DNA of 16,824 bases from an uncultured Collinsella sp. (GCA_900548075.1 URJD01000022.1:1-16824); one strand, 5' to 3'. Counted from the stretch's first letter, positions 1-6,910 are shown. The notes: generated by a model from the sequence alone, not told the origin. A program made the numbers and translations.

Positions 1-1183
1 CGAGGAGGATGTCCCCGAGCTCGACGTAATCCCGCTGTTCGAGCAGCTCGAGGACCTCGAGGGCTGCGTCGACGTGCTCGACCAGATGCTTACGCTGCCC
101 GTGGTGCAAAAGCGCCTTGCCCAGACCAACCGCCGCATGGAGGTCATGCTGGGCTATTCCGACTCCTCCAAGGATGCCGGTCCTACCACGGCCATGCTCG
201 CACTGCACTCCGCGCAGGAGCGCATCGCCAAGTGGGCCGAGAAGAACGATATCGACCTGGTGCTCATGCACGGTCGCGGCGGTGCCGTGGGCCGTGGCGG
301 CGGCCCGGCCAACAAGGCCGTGCTGGCGCAGCCCAAGGGTTCGGTCAACTGCTTCTTTAAGCTCACCGAGCAGGGCGAGGTCATCTTTGCCCGTTACGGC
401 AACCGCACGCTGGCTCAGCGTCATGTTGAGTCCGTTGCCGCCGCAACGCTTTTGCAGTCGGCCCCGAGTGTCGAGAAGACCAACACTGAGACCACGCAGA
501 AGTTCTGGGATATGGCCGAGAAGCTCAACGCCGCAAGCCACGAGCGCTATCTGGACCTGCTGAACACCGAGGACTTTACACCGTGGTTCTCGACCGTGAC
601 GCCGCTGACCGAGGTTGGCTTGCTGCCGATCGGCTCGCGTCCGGCCAAGCGCGGCCTGGGCGCCAAGTCGCTCGATGACCTGCGTACCATTCCGTGGATC
701 TTCAGCTGGAGCCAGGCGCGCATTAACCTGGCCGCTTGGTACGGCCTGGGCACCGCCTGCGAGCAGCTGGGCGATCTTGACCAGCTCAAGGCTGCCTACC
801 AGGAGTGGCCGTTCTTCCGCACCTTTATCGACAACATCGAGATGTCGATTGCTAAGACCGATCAGCGTATCGCCAAGATGTATCTGCACCTGGGCGATCG
901 CCAGGATCTGTCCGAGAAGGTCTTTACCGAGATGCAGCTCACCCGTAAGTGGGTCCTTGCCATCGTCGGTGACGAGTGGCCGCTGCAGCGTCGTCGCGTG
1001 CTCGGCTGTGCCGTTCGCGTGCGCAACCCCTACGTCGACGCTCTGTCCATCGCCCAGGTCCGCGCCCTTCGCGAGGTGCGTATGAACCAGGACGAGATGG
1101 CCGAGGAGAAGAAGGCCGAGTACATGAGCCTGATTCTTTCGACTGTGACCGGCGTCTCGGCAGGATTGCAGAACACGGGGTAA
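1..1183 (+). CDS. ppc: Phosphoenolpyruvate carboxylase, C-terminal part (5' end outside window)
   Basis: PEP carboxylase makes oxaloacetate from phosphoenolpyruvate and bicarbonate in the cytoplasm, an anaplerotic reaction. The frame is open from base 2, so the gene begins upstream of the window; about 393 C-terminal residues are present. Family signatures are clear. The GYSDSSKDAG segment (around bases 152-181) is followed by the glycine-rich HGRGGAVGRGGGP loop (around 268-306), which belongs to the active site. The protein ends in the near-invariant family C-terminus QNTG. No frameshift or missing motif is visible. Downstream lie a nested palindrome (1205-1331) and an intrinsic terminator (1401-1437), either of which could end the transcript. 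The identity is certain from the motifs; what lies upstream cannot be seen. Confidence 0.97.
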   Translation, partial: EEDVPELDVIPLFEQLEDLEGCVDVLDQMLTLPVVQKRLAQTNRRMEVMLGYSDSSKDAGPTTAMLALHSAQERIAKWAEKNDIDLVLMHGRGGAVGRGGGPANKAVLAQPKGSVNCFFKLTEQGEVIFARYGNRTLAQRHVESVAAATLLQSAPSVEKTNTETTQKFWDMAEKLNAASHERYLDLLNTEDFTPWFSTVTPLTEVGLLPIGSRPAKRGLGAKSLDDLRTIPWIFSWSQARINLAAWYGLGTACEQLGDLDQLKAAYQEWPFFRTFIDNIEMSIAKTDQRIAKMYLHLGDRQDLSEKVFTEMQLTRKWVLAIVGDEWPLQRRRVLGCAVRVRNPYVDALSIAQVRALREVRMNQDEMAEEKKAEYMSLILSTVTGVSAGLQNTG

Positions 1184-1204
1184 TCGATAGCCCTGTAGTC
1201 GTCC

Positions 1205-1331
1205 GGGCCCGCCATCAGCTTACTTTTAGGCACGTCCTCGGACATGCAAGAAGCCCTCGCTGCGCACTTTGTGCGGCGAGGGCTTCTTGCGTCCTGCGGA
1301 GTGTGCCTAAAAGTAAACTGATGGCGGGCCC
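1205..1331. repeat. Nested palindromic element, copy A (127 bp)
   Basis: The outer arms, 1205-1233 and 1303-1331, are 29 nt each and complementary at 28 of 29 positions. Inside them are two 12-nt segments, GTCCTCGGACAT (1234-1245) and GTCCTGCGGAGT (1291-1302). These flank a 45-nt inner hairpin (1246-1290) with a 15-bp stem and an apical CGCAC-TTT-GTGCG stem-loop. The order, arm length and 12-nt segments are the same in the element at 3637-3761, but the outer arms there are unrelated in sequence. GTCC directly precedes the left arm and TGCG directly follows the right arm in both copies. The inner hairpin lacks a clean T-tract on the + strand, so it would be a weak terminator. I do not recognise the family. 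Confidence 0.85.
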
Positions 1332-1400
1332 TGCGATGTCCGGTCTTCGGCGGATTACTGGCTGGGGAAAGATGGCGCGCTTCTCGCCTTATGACTGTTG

Positions 1401-1437
1401 CGGCCGCGGTCCCGTTTGGGGTCGCGGCCGTTTTGTT
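1401..1437 (+). terminator. Intrinsic terminator between ppc and larA
   Basis: A 13-bp stem (1401-1413 with 1418-1430, including two G-U pairs) has a GTTT tetraloop and is followed by TTTTGTT. It points along the + strand and lies 217 bp after the ppc stop and 127 bp before larA. It most simply isolates larA from ppc read-through. If a promoter lies upstream of it, it could act as a leader attenuator of larA. Confidence 0.8.
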
Positions 1438-1556
1438 GTGGGTCAAATATGAACGTTGTGTTAATGAGTCGGTGGACGGTGGTGTTTTTCGGTGAGCGGC
1501 GTATCCTTCCAACGGTTTATCTAGTGTGTCAGTTGAAAGGAAGAGGGCGCTCGTCA
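1438..1556 (+). promoter_or_regulatory. larA upstream region
   Basis: This gap follows the intrinsic terminator and should contain the larA promoter. No convincing -35/-10 pair was found. A purine-rich Shine-Dalgarno stretch, AAAGGAAGAGGG, lies near 1536-1547, about 9 nt before the proposed TTG start at 1557. That spacing supports the TTG over an upstream ATG in the same frame. Confidence 0.5.
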
Positions 1557-2834
1557 TTGTTTGAATGTGAACTGCCGTTTGACCACAAGACGTTGCATCT
1601 GGAGCTCGAGGATAAGAACTTCGCGGGTGTGATGGAAGGTCATCAAAACGAGTTTAAGACCACGAAATCGCAGGAAGAGCTGGTAGAGGAGTCGCTTGCC
1701 AACCCTTATGGCTCGCCTTCGCTCGAGGAGCTTTGTGCTGGCAAGAAGGATATCGTCATCATTAGCTCCGATCATACGCGCCCCGTTCCCTCGCGTGTGA
1801 CGATGCCTATTCTGCTGCATCACATCCATTCCGCTGCGCCCGAGGCGCGCGTTCGCATTCTGGTTGCTACGGGTATGCATCGTCCGTCGACGCACGAGGA
1901 GCTCGTCAACAAGTATGGCGAGGAGATCGTTGCCAACGAGGAAATCGTTATGCACGTCGCGACTGACGACAGCATGATGAAAAAGATCGGCACCCTGCCT
2001 TCTGGCGGCGAATGCATCATCAACAAGATTGCCGCCGATTGCGATCTGCTGCTTGCCGAGGGCTTTATTGAGCCGCACTTCTTTGCCGGTTTCTCTGGTA
2101 GCCGCAAGTCCGTCCTGCCTGGCATCGCCAGCTACAAGACCATCATGTACAACCACAACGGTCAGTTTGTGAACGATTCCCATTCGCGTGCCGGCAACCT
2201 GTGCCACAACCACGTGAGCGAGGACATGTTTGCTGCCGCCGAGATGGCTCACCTTGCCTTTGTGCTTAACGTGGTGCTCAACGGCAAGCACGAGGTCATC
2301 GGCTCCTTTGCCGGCGACATTCACAAGGCGCACGAGGCCGGCTGTGAGTTCGTGAAGAGCCTTGCCGGCGTTGAGCCCGTTGAGTGTGAGATTGCCATCA
2401 CCACCAACGGCGGCTACCCGCTCGACCAGAACATCTACCAGGCCGTGAAGGGCATGTGCTCTGCCGAGGCTACGCTTCCCGAGGGCGGTGTAATCATCGA
2501 CGTCGCCGGCTGTGCCGACGGTCACGGTGGCGAGGGCTTCTATCACAACATCGCCGACAATGATCCGGCAGAGTTGGAGCGGGCCTGCATCGACCGTCCT
2601 AAGGACGAGACCCTGCCCGACCAGTGGACGAGCCAGATCTTTGCCCGCATCCTGGCACATCACCCTGTGATCATGGTCACCGATCTGTGCGATCACCAGA
2701 TGATCAAGGATATGCACATGACGCCGGTCAACACCCTCGAGGAGGCGCTCAAGCTCGCCTTTGAGATGAAGGGTGCCGATGCCAAGGTGGCCGTCATTCC
2801 CGATGGCCTGGGCGTTGTCGTCGCTCAGCACTAG
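1557..2834 (+). CDS. larA: Nickel-dependent lactate racemase LarA
   Basis: LarA interconverts L- and D-lactate in the cytoplasm using a covalently bound nickel-pincer nucleotide. A TTG start at 1557 gives 425 residues, against about 424 for the Lactiplantibacillus plantarum enzyme. From this start the key residues fall on the published numbers: Arg75 (SDHTRP), His108 (GMHRPSTHEE), His174 (EPHFF), Lys184 (SRKS, which binds the cofactor) and His200 (a nickel ligand). The frame is open upstream to 1398, but those residues do not resemble LarA and have no better ribosome binding site. The channel gene follows after 49 bp with no terminator, so the two are probably co-transcribed. The cofactor genes larB and larC are nearby on the other strand. 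Identity is very secure; the start is well supported but indirect. Confidence 0.96.
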   Translation: MFECELPFDHKTLHLELEDKNFAGVMEGHQNEFKTTKSQEELVEESLANPYGSPSLEELCAGKKDIVIISSDHTRPVPSRVTMPILLHHIHSAAPEARVRILVATGMHRPSTHEELVNKYGEEIVANEEIVMHVATDDSMMKKIGTLPSGGECIINKIAADCDLLLAEGFIEPHFFAGFSGSRKSVLPGIASYKTIMYNHNGQFVNDSHSRAGNLCHNHVSEDMFAAAEMAHLAFVLNVVLNGKHEVIGSFAGDIHKAHEAGCEFVKSLAGVEPVECEIAITTNGGYPLDQNIYQAVKGMCSAEATLPEGGVIIDVAGCADGHGGEGFYHNIADNDPAELERACIDRPKDETLPDQWTSQIFARILAHHPVIMVTDLCDHQMIKDMHMTPVNTLEEALKLAFEMKGADAKVAVIPDGLGVVVAQH

Positions 2835-2883
2835 TACGCGGCCTAAACGAATCGTTTATAACCGACAAGAAAGATAAGGTTTT

Positions 2884-3615
2884 ATGCTTACCAAACTCCT
2901 CTGCGAATTCGGCGCAACGGCCCTCATGATCATCTTTGGCGTGGGCGTGCACTGCGATACCGTGCTCAAGGGCACCAAGTATCAGGGCTCCGGTCACATG
3001 TTTGCCATCACCACCTGGTCTTTTGGCATCTCGGTCTGCCTGTTTGTCTTTGGCGGCGCCGTGTGCATGAACCCCGCCATGGTGCTTGCCCAGTGCATCG
3101 TAGGCCTGGTGCCGTGGAGCAGCTGCATCCCCTTCATGATTGCCGATATGCTCGGCGGCTTTGTGGGCGCCGTAATCGCTTGGCTTATGTATGCCGATGA
3201 GTTCAAGGCTTCCGAGGGCGTCGTCGATCCCATTGCCCAGCGCAACATCTTCTCGACTAACCCCACCACCGAGGGCACCAACTATGCCCGTAACTTCTTC
3301 TGCGAGGCTATCTGCACCTTCGTGTTCATCAGCGCCATCCTTGCTGCTGCTAACCGTGCTGGCGAGAACGTTTTAATGCTCGCCATCTGCGTCGGCCTGA
3401 TCGTTTGGGCCGTTGGCATGGGCATGGGCGGCATCACCGGCTTCGCCATGAACCAGGCTCGTGACCTTGGTCCTCGCATGGCCTATCAGGTGCTGCCGAT
3501 CAAGAACAAGGCTGACAACAACTGGAAGTACGGCCTGCTCGTTCCTGGCATTGCTCCGTTTGTCGGTGCCGCTCTGGCCGCACTGTTTGTGCACGGTTTC
3601 TTGGGCATGTTCTAG
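2884..3615 (+). CDS. larD: MIP-family (aquaporin/GlpF-like) channel, probable lactic acid channel LarD
   Basis: This 243-residue, strongly hydrophobic protein has about six membrane segments and belongs to the aquaporin/glycerol facilitator family. The first half-helix motif is an intact NPA (residues 63-65). The second is Asn-Gln-Ala (190-192) in MNQARDLGPR, where most members have NPA; the following Arg193 of the selectivity filter is kept. In lactobacilli a GlpF-like protein encoded with larA, called LarD, helps lactic acid cross the membrane. The position directly behind larA suggests the same role here. An AAGG ribosome binding site lies just before the ATG. Glycerol or water transport remains possible. 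The gene is followed by the nested palindrome at 3637-3761, whose inner hairpin looks like a terminator. Confidence 0.85.
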   Translation: MLTKLLCEFGATALMIIFGVGVHCDTVLKGTKYQGSGHMFAITTWSFGISVCLFVFGGAVCMNPAMVLAQCIVGLVPWSSCIPFMIADMLGGFVGAVIAWLMYADEFKASEGVVDPIAQRNIFSTNPTTEGTNYARNFFCEAICTFVFISAILAAANRAGENVLMLAICVGLIVWAVGMGMGGITGFAMNQARDLGPRMAYQVLPIKNKADNNWKYGLLVPGIAPFVGAALAALFVHGFLGMF

Positions 3616-3636
3616 TCTGAGGCTACATAGTTGTCC

Positions 3637-3761
3637 GCTGACCGCATGGGGTAACTTCCCAGCGCGTCCTCGGACATGCAAAAAGGCTCGCTGCGCACTT
3701 CGTGCGGCGAGCCTTTTTGCGTCCTGCGGAATGCGCTGGGAAGTTACCCCATGCGGTCAGC
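3637..3761. repeat. Nested palindromic element, copy B (125 bp)
   Basis: The outer arms, 3637-3665 and 3733-3761, are 29 nt each and perfectly complementary. They enclose GTCCTCGGACAT (3666-3677) and GTCCTGCGGAAT (3721-3732), which flank a 43-nt inner hairpin (3678-3720). The architecture equals the copy at 1205-1331 and the orientation is the same, but the outer-arm sequence is unrelated. GTCC (3633-3636) precedes the left arm and TGCG (3762-3765) follows the right arm, as in the other copy. The element lies between the convergent channel and tetR genes. Confidence 0.87.
3678..3720. terminator. Bidirectional intrinsic terminator inside nested palindrome B
   Basis: The inner hairpin of copy B has a GC-rich stem bounded by five A on the left and five T on the right (AAAAAGGCTCG and CGAGCCTTTTT). 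It can therefore terminate transcription in both directions. It sits between the channel gene on the + strand and tetR on the - strand, where such a terminator is expected. Confidence 0.75.
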
Positions 3762-3917
3762 TGCGGGGTCTTTGTTGCGTTCGTACAAGCAACCCAACAT
3801 ATATATCTGAATTTGGATGGGAGGGGCTTGTTGCTGTTGGGGGCATTGAAGCGCGAGTGGCACTTTGGGATGCGTGGCGCCCTGGGTTGGGGCGATGCTT
3901 TGGGATGAGCTTCTTAC
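3762..3917. other. Intergenic stretch without recognised features
   Basis: Between nested palindrome B and the 3' end of tetR, no gene, repeat or clear hairpin was recognised. The short open frames here have no ribosome binding site and no recognisable protein features. Confidence 0.4.
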
Positions 3918-4457
3918 TTAGCTGAAGAGAGGCTTTATGGCTGATAGGTAGTCTTTGGCTACGTCGGCTTTGTTTGCTTGGAAGTTGTGCCAGGCCCACC
4001 ATTGGACGGTGGCTACGAAGCTTGAGGCTATGTGGTGCAGTAAGAAGCTGCGGTCCATGGTGCCGGCGGGGCCTGCGGGGTCGGCGGGGACGGTTTCGGC
4101 TGCTCGTGACATGATGGTCTTGCGTAAGCAGTCGGCGAAGACGCGTGAGCCGGCGCCGGCTACGAGGGCTCGAACGCCCTGGCGGCGCTCCCAGAGGTTG
4201 TTGAGGATATGCTCGACCTGCACGAGTGGGTCGTCGAGGGGCGTACCGTCATCGTCGAGGGCATGGGTGCAGATATCGCACACGAGCTCAGCGAGCAGGT
4301 CATCTTTGCTCTTAAAGAGGCCGTAGAATGTCGCGCGGCCTACGTGAGCGCGTGCGATGATGTCGCCGACGGTAATCTTGCCGTAGTCCTCTTCGCGTAG
4401 CAGCTCGGAGAACGCCGCAACGATGGCAGCGCGGCTTTTTTCTTTGCGGGCATCCAT
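3918..4457 (-). CDS. TetR/AcrR-family transcriptional regulator
   Basis: A 179-residue DNA-binding regulator. The N-terminal helix-turn-helix lies at about residues 28-47 (KITVGDIIARAHVGRATFYG), followed by FKSKDDLL, the usual TetR pattern. The C-terminal ligand and dimer domain is not diagnostic, so the inducer is unknown. The frame is open 71 codons further upstream, but that part overlaps larC and does not look like protein; the ATG at 4457 starts the TetR domain directly. This ATG lies 2 bp after the larC stop and has no good ribosome binding site, which suggests translational coupling. As the last gene of larB-larC-tetR it may control the lactate racemase locus, but this is inference from position. 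Nested palindrome B lies downstream. Confidence 0.9.
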   Translation of the reverse strand: MDARKEKSRAAIVAAFSELLREEDYGKITVGDIIARAHVGRATFYGLFKSKDDLLAELVCDICTHALDDDGTPLDDPLVQVEHILNNLWERRQGVRALVAGAGSRVFADCLRKTIMSRAAETVPADPAGPAGTMDRSFLLHHIASSFVATVQWWAWHNFQANKADVAKDYLSAIKPLFS

Positions 4458-4459
4458 GG

Positions 4460-5365
4460 CTATGCATCCACGTGAACGAGCAGACAACGGAGCGTGCCGG
4501 AGTAACCCTCGTAGGGGCGCTTGCCGGCGCCGTAGCCGACGGCTTCGATGTGGTAGCGTGAGGGCAGTTGGTCGGACGTACGCAGCGCGGTGACGATGGC
4601 GGCGCCCGTGGGCGTCACGAGCTCGCCGGCGACCGGTGCGGGCGTGAGGGCGATATTGCCTGCCTGGCACAGATTGACAACAGCGGGGACGGGAATGGGC
4701 ATAAGGCCGTGGGCACAGTGGATGGTGCCGTGGCCCTCGGAGAGCGACTCGACGACAATATCTTCGATGCCCAGGTCATCGAGACAGATGGCGACAGAGC
4801 AGACGTCGACGATGGAATCGACGGCGCCCACCTCGTGGAACATGACGGTCTCGGGCGTTTTGCCGTGAGCCTTGGCCTCGGCGGCGGCGAGCGCGGTAAA
4901 GATGGCGAGCGCACGACGCTTAGCGCCATCGCTTAGCTGCGAGCCGTCGATGATGGCGGTGACGTCCGCCAAAGAACGATGGTGATGGTGGTGGGCGTGA
5001 TGGTGACCCTCGTGACCATGGCCGTGGGCCTCATGGTCATGCTCGTGCCCGCCATGGTCATGATGGTGGTGCTCGTGCTCGTGCTCGTGCGTGTGCTCGG
5101 CAGCTGCTTCGTTGCCGTAGAGCCAGGCCATATCGTGATCGTGGTTCTCGAGCGCCTCTGCAAGCTGGACGTCGAAATCGCAAGCGTCGATGCCATGCTT
5201 GTTTACGCGCGTCACGGCAATCTCAAAGCCGTCGACCGGCAGCGTGGCGAGCTGTTCGCGCAGGTGCTCCTTGCTGGCGCCCAGGTCGAGCAGAGCCGCG
5301 ACGGTCATATCGCCGCTGATGCCCGAGGTTCCGTCGATGATAAGCGTGTGCTGATGGTTGGACAT
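4460..5365 (-). CDS. larC: Nickel-pincer cofactor protein LarC, N-terminal (LarC1-type) form with a His-rich insert
   Basis: LarC inserts nickel into the lactate racemase cofactor in a CTP-dependent reaction. The N-terminus (residues 8-20, LIIDGTSGISGDM) and the segments MFHEVGAVDSIVD and GELVTPTGAAI are typical of the family. Residues 91-129 are a low-complexity insert with 23 histidines in 39 positions, suited to nickel binding or storage. The protein has 301 residues and stops after GTLRCLLVHVDA. Full-length LarC is about 400 residues or more, and the C-terminal LarC2 domain is absent here. In L. plantarum, LarC1 and LarC2 are joined by a programmed frameshift, but the DNA after this stop encodes the TetR protein. 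Start: ATG with AAGGAG, 10 bp after the larB stop, which overlaps the ribosome binding site. Confidence 0.93.
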   Translation of the reverse strand: MSNHQHTLIIDGTSGISGDMTVAALLDLGASKEHLREQLATLPVDGFEIAVTRVNKHGIDACDFDVQLAEALENHDHDMAWLYGNEAAAEHTHEHEHEHHHHDHGGHEHDHEAHGHGHEGHHHAHHHHHRSLADVTAIIDGSQLSDGAKRRALAIFTALAAAEAKAHGKTPETVMFHEVGAVDSIVDVCSVAICLDDLGIEDIVVESLSEGHGTIHCAHGLMPIPVPAVVNLCQAGNIALTPAPVAGELVTPTGAAIVTALRTSDQLPSRYHIEAVGYGAGKRPYEGYSGTLRCLLVHVDA

Positions 5366-5375
5366 GGAATGCTCC

Positions 5376-6158
5376 TTAACGGGCGCGGGGTGTGCCGGCG
5401 CTCAGATGATTGATAAGACTTGCCTGGTAGGCGGCACCAAAGCCGTTGTCGATATTGACGACCGAAACGCCGCTGGCACAGGAGTTGAGCATGGCGAGCA
5501 GCGCGGCTACGCCGCCAAAGCTTGCGCCGTAGCCCACGCTGGTGGGAACGGCGATGACCGGACAGCTCACCAAGCCGCCGATAACGCTCGCCAACGCGCC
5601 CTCCATGCCGGCGACGGCAATGATCACCTGCGCCTGTGCAAGTTCCTCGGCATGCACGAGCAGGCGGTGCAGGCCGGCGACGCCTACGTCGTAGAGGCGG
5701 TCGACCTCGTTGCCATAGAACTCGGCCGTCAACGCGGCTTCCTCGGCGACGGGCAGGTCGCTCGTTCCGGCGCAGGCGACGACGACGCGTCCGTTGCCGG
5801 TGGGGGAGGGCTTGCCGCCCACGAGGGCGAGCTGCGCGTCCGGGACATATCCCAGGTCGATGTCGTTGCCGAGAAGCTCAGCGGTGCGCGCGGCTTTTTC
5901 GGCATCCAAGCGTGTGACCAGGATGCGCTCCTGGCCGGCATCAAGTAATGCTTTGATAATGGCGGCAATTTGCTCGGCGGTTTTACCGGCACCGTAGACA
6001 ACCTCGCCGGCTCCCTGTCGCACGCCGCGCGAAAGATCGAGCTGTGCAAAGCCCAGGTCGGCGGTTGGCGCCGTCTGGATGCGCGTGAGGGCATCGGCCG
6101 GTGCAACGCATCCGTCTGCCACGTCACTTAGCAATTGCTCAAGATCTCGTTTGTCCAT
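5376..6158 (-). CDS. larB: LarB, nicotinic acid adenine dinucleotide carboxylase/hydrolase
   Basis: LarB carries out the first step of nickel-pincer nucleotide synthesis, carboxylating the pyridine ring of nicotinic acid adenine dinucleotide and releasing AMP. The 260-residue protein has the PurE/AIR-carboxylase-like C-terminal domain. Visible segments include CAGTSDLPVAEEA (129-141), a glycine-rich stretch around GMEGALASVIGG (184-195) and PTSVGYGASFGG (205-216). They are followed by NSCASGVSVVNIDNGFGA, where Cys227 fits the conserved family cysteine. The chosen ATG (6158) has AAGGGA about 7 nt upstream; an in-frame GTG at 6191 adds 11 residues without a comparable site. larC follows after 10 bp. 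Two palindromes lie upstream in the promoter region (6203-6250). Confidence 0.95.
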   Translation of the reverse strand: MDKRDLEQLLSDVADGCVAPADALTRIQTAPTADLGFAQLDLSRGVRQGAGEVVYGAGKTAEQIAAIIKALLDAGQERILVTRLDAEKAARTAELLGNDIDLGYVPDAQLALVGGKPSPTGNGRVVVACAGTSDLPVAEEAALTAEFYGNEVDRLYDVGVAGLHRLLVHAEELAQAQVIIAVAGMEGALASVIGGLVSCPVIAVPTSVGYGASFGGVAALLAMLNSCASGVSVVNIDNGFGAAYQASLINHLSAGTPRAR

Positions 6159-6202
6159 ATAAGTTCCCTTCGACGCAGAAAAGTTTAGCACGCGAAGGGT
6201 TG

Positions 6203-6250
6203 TTTCCGAACATTAGAGCATAATTGTTCGGAAATCTGACATGTCAGATT
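6203..6250 (-). promoter_or_regulatory. Two palindromes upstream of larB (probable operator/promoter region)
   Basis: A 10-bp perfect inverted repeat, TTTCCGAACA...TGTTCGGAAA (6203-6212 and 6225-6234, 12-nt spacer), overlaps an 18-bp perfect palindrome at 6233-6250 with core TCTGACATGTCAGA. On the - strand the palindrome contains CTGACA (6247-6242), one base from the -35 consensus. AT-rich -10-like hexamers lie inside the first repeat. The layout fits an operator over the larB-larC-tetR promoter, possibly for the linked TetR protein. The 18-bp palindrome could instead help end serB transcription, but it has only a short T run. Confidence 0.5.
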
Positions 6251-6274
6251 AGATGAAGTTGTGAGGCAAACTGA

Positions 6275-6910
6275 CTAGTCGCGCAGGATGATGTCCATGG
6301 CGAGCATCAGGTTGCGCTCGTCGATGGCAAACGGGGCGGCTTCGCGCGTCTTGGGCTTAGCACAAAACGCGATGCCCGTGCCCGCGGCCTGAATCATGGG
6401 GATGTCGTTGGCGCCGTCGCCGATCGCGACGGTGTGTGCCATGTCGACACCGCACTCAACCGCCCAATCCAGCAGCTGGATGAGCTTGGATTCCTTGGTC
6501 ACGATGTCTGCCGCCAGCTTACCGGTGAGCTTGCCGTCCACGACCTCCAGGCGGTTAGCGAGGCAAAAGTCGATGCCCGCGGCGGCCACGATCTTATCGG
6601 CGACCTCGTGGAAGCCACCGCTTACCACGCCGACCTTCCAGCCCTTGCTGTGTGCCGAGCGCACAAGCTCCAGCGCGCCGGGGGTAAACGTCACGCGCTC
6701 AAAGGTACGCTCGAACACACTCTCGTCCAAGCCGGCAAGCAGCCCCACGCGCTCCTCGAGCGCCTGCTTAAAGTCCAGTTCGCCGCGCATGGCGCGCTCA
6801 GTGATCTTCGCCACTTGCTCGCCTACGCCGGCCTCCTCGCCCAACAGGTCGATGACCTCCTGGTTGATGAGCGTGGAGTCGATATCCATAACGATGAGGC
6901 GTGCGGTCAT
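6275..6910 (-). CDS. serB: Phosphoserine phosphatase SerB
   Basis: A HAD-superfamily phosphatase that removes phosphate from O-phosphoserine, the last step of serine synthesis. It has 211 residues, the size of SerB without an N-terminal ACT domain. Motif I is MDIDSTLI, with nucleophile Asp9 and acid/base Asp11. Motif II lies in VGVVSGGFHEV. The late motif GDGANDIPMI carries the magnesium-binding aspartates. An in-frame upstream ATG adds 15 residues, but the ATG at 6910 has GGAAAGG upstream and begins directly at the fold. It is divergent from aspS and runs toward larB, about 116 bp away, with no strong terminator between them, so some read-through into the lar genes is possible. Confidence 0.95.
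   Translation of the reverse strand: MTARLIVMDIDSTLINQEVIDLLGEEAGVGEQVAKITERAMRGELDFKQALEERVGLLAGLDESVFERTFERVTFTPGALELVRSAHSKGWKVGVVSGGFHEVADKIVAAAGIDFCLANRLEVVDGKLTGKLAADIVTKESKLIQLLDWAVECGVDMAHTVAIGDGANDIPMIQAAGTGIAFCAKPKTREAAPFAIDERNLMLAMDIILRD

Noticed and set aside
1554..2831. A 425-codon open frame on the - strand opposite larA
   Set aside because: It covers almost exactly the larA reading region and has no recognisable motif; larA is confirmed by its catalytic residues.
2845..2857. Palindrome AAACGAATCGTTT between larA and the channel gene as operator or terminator
   Set aside because: It is short, AT-rich and lacks a T-tract; with no second copy in the window it cannot be told from chance.
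3918..4670. The tetR frame stays open 71 codons into the end of larC, raising the idea of a LarC-TetR frameshift fusion
   Set aside because: The overlapping part is Arg/His/Pro-rich and unlike LarC2 or any linker, and no clear slippery site with a downstream structure was seen near the larC stop. Independent translation from the ATG at 4457 is simpler.
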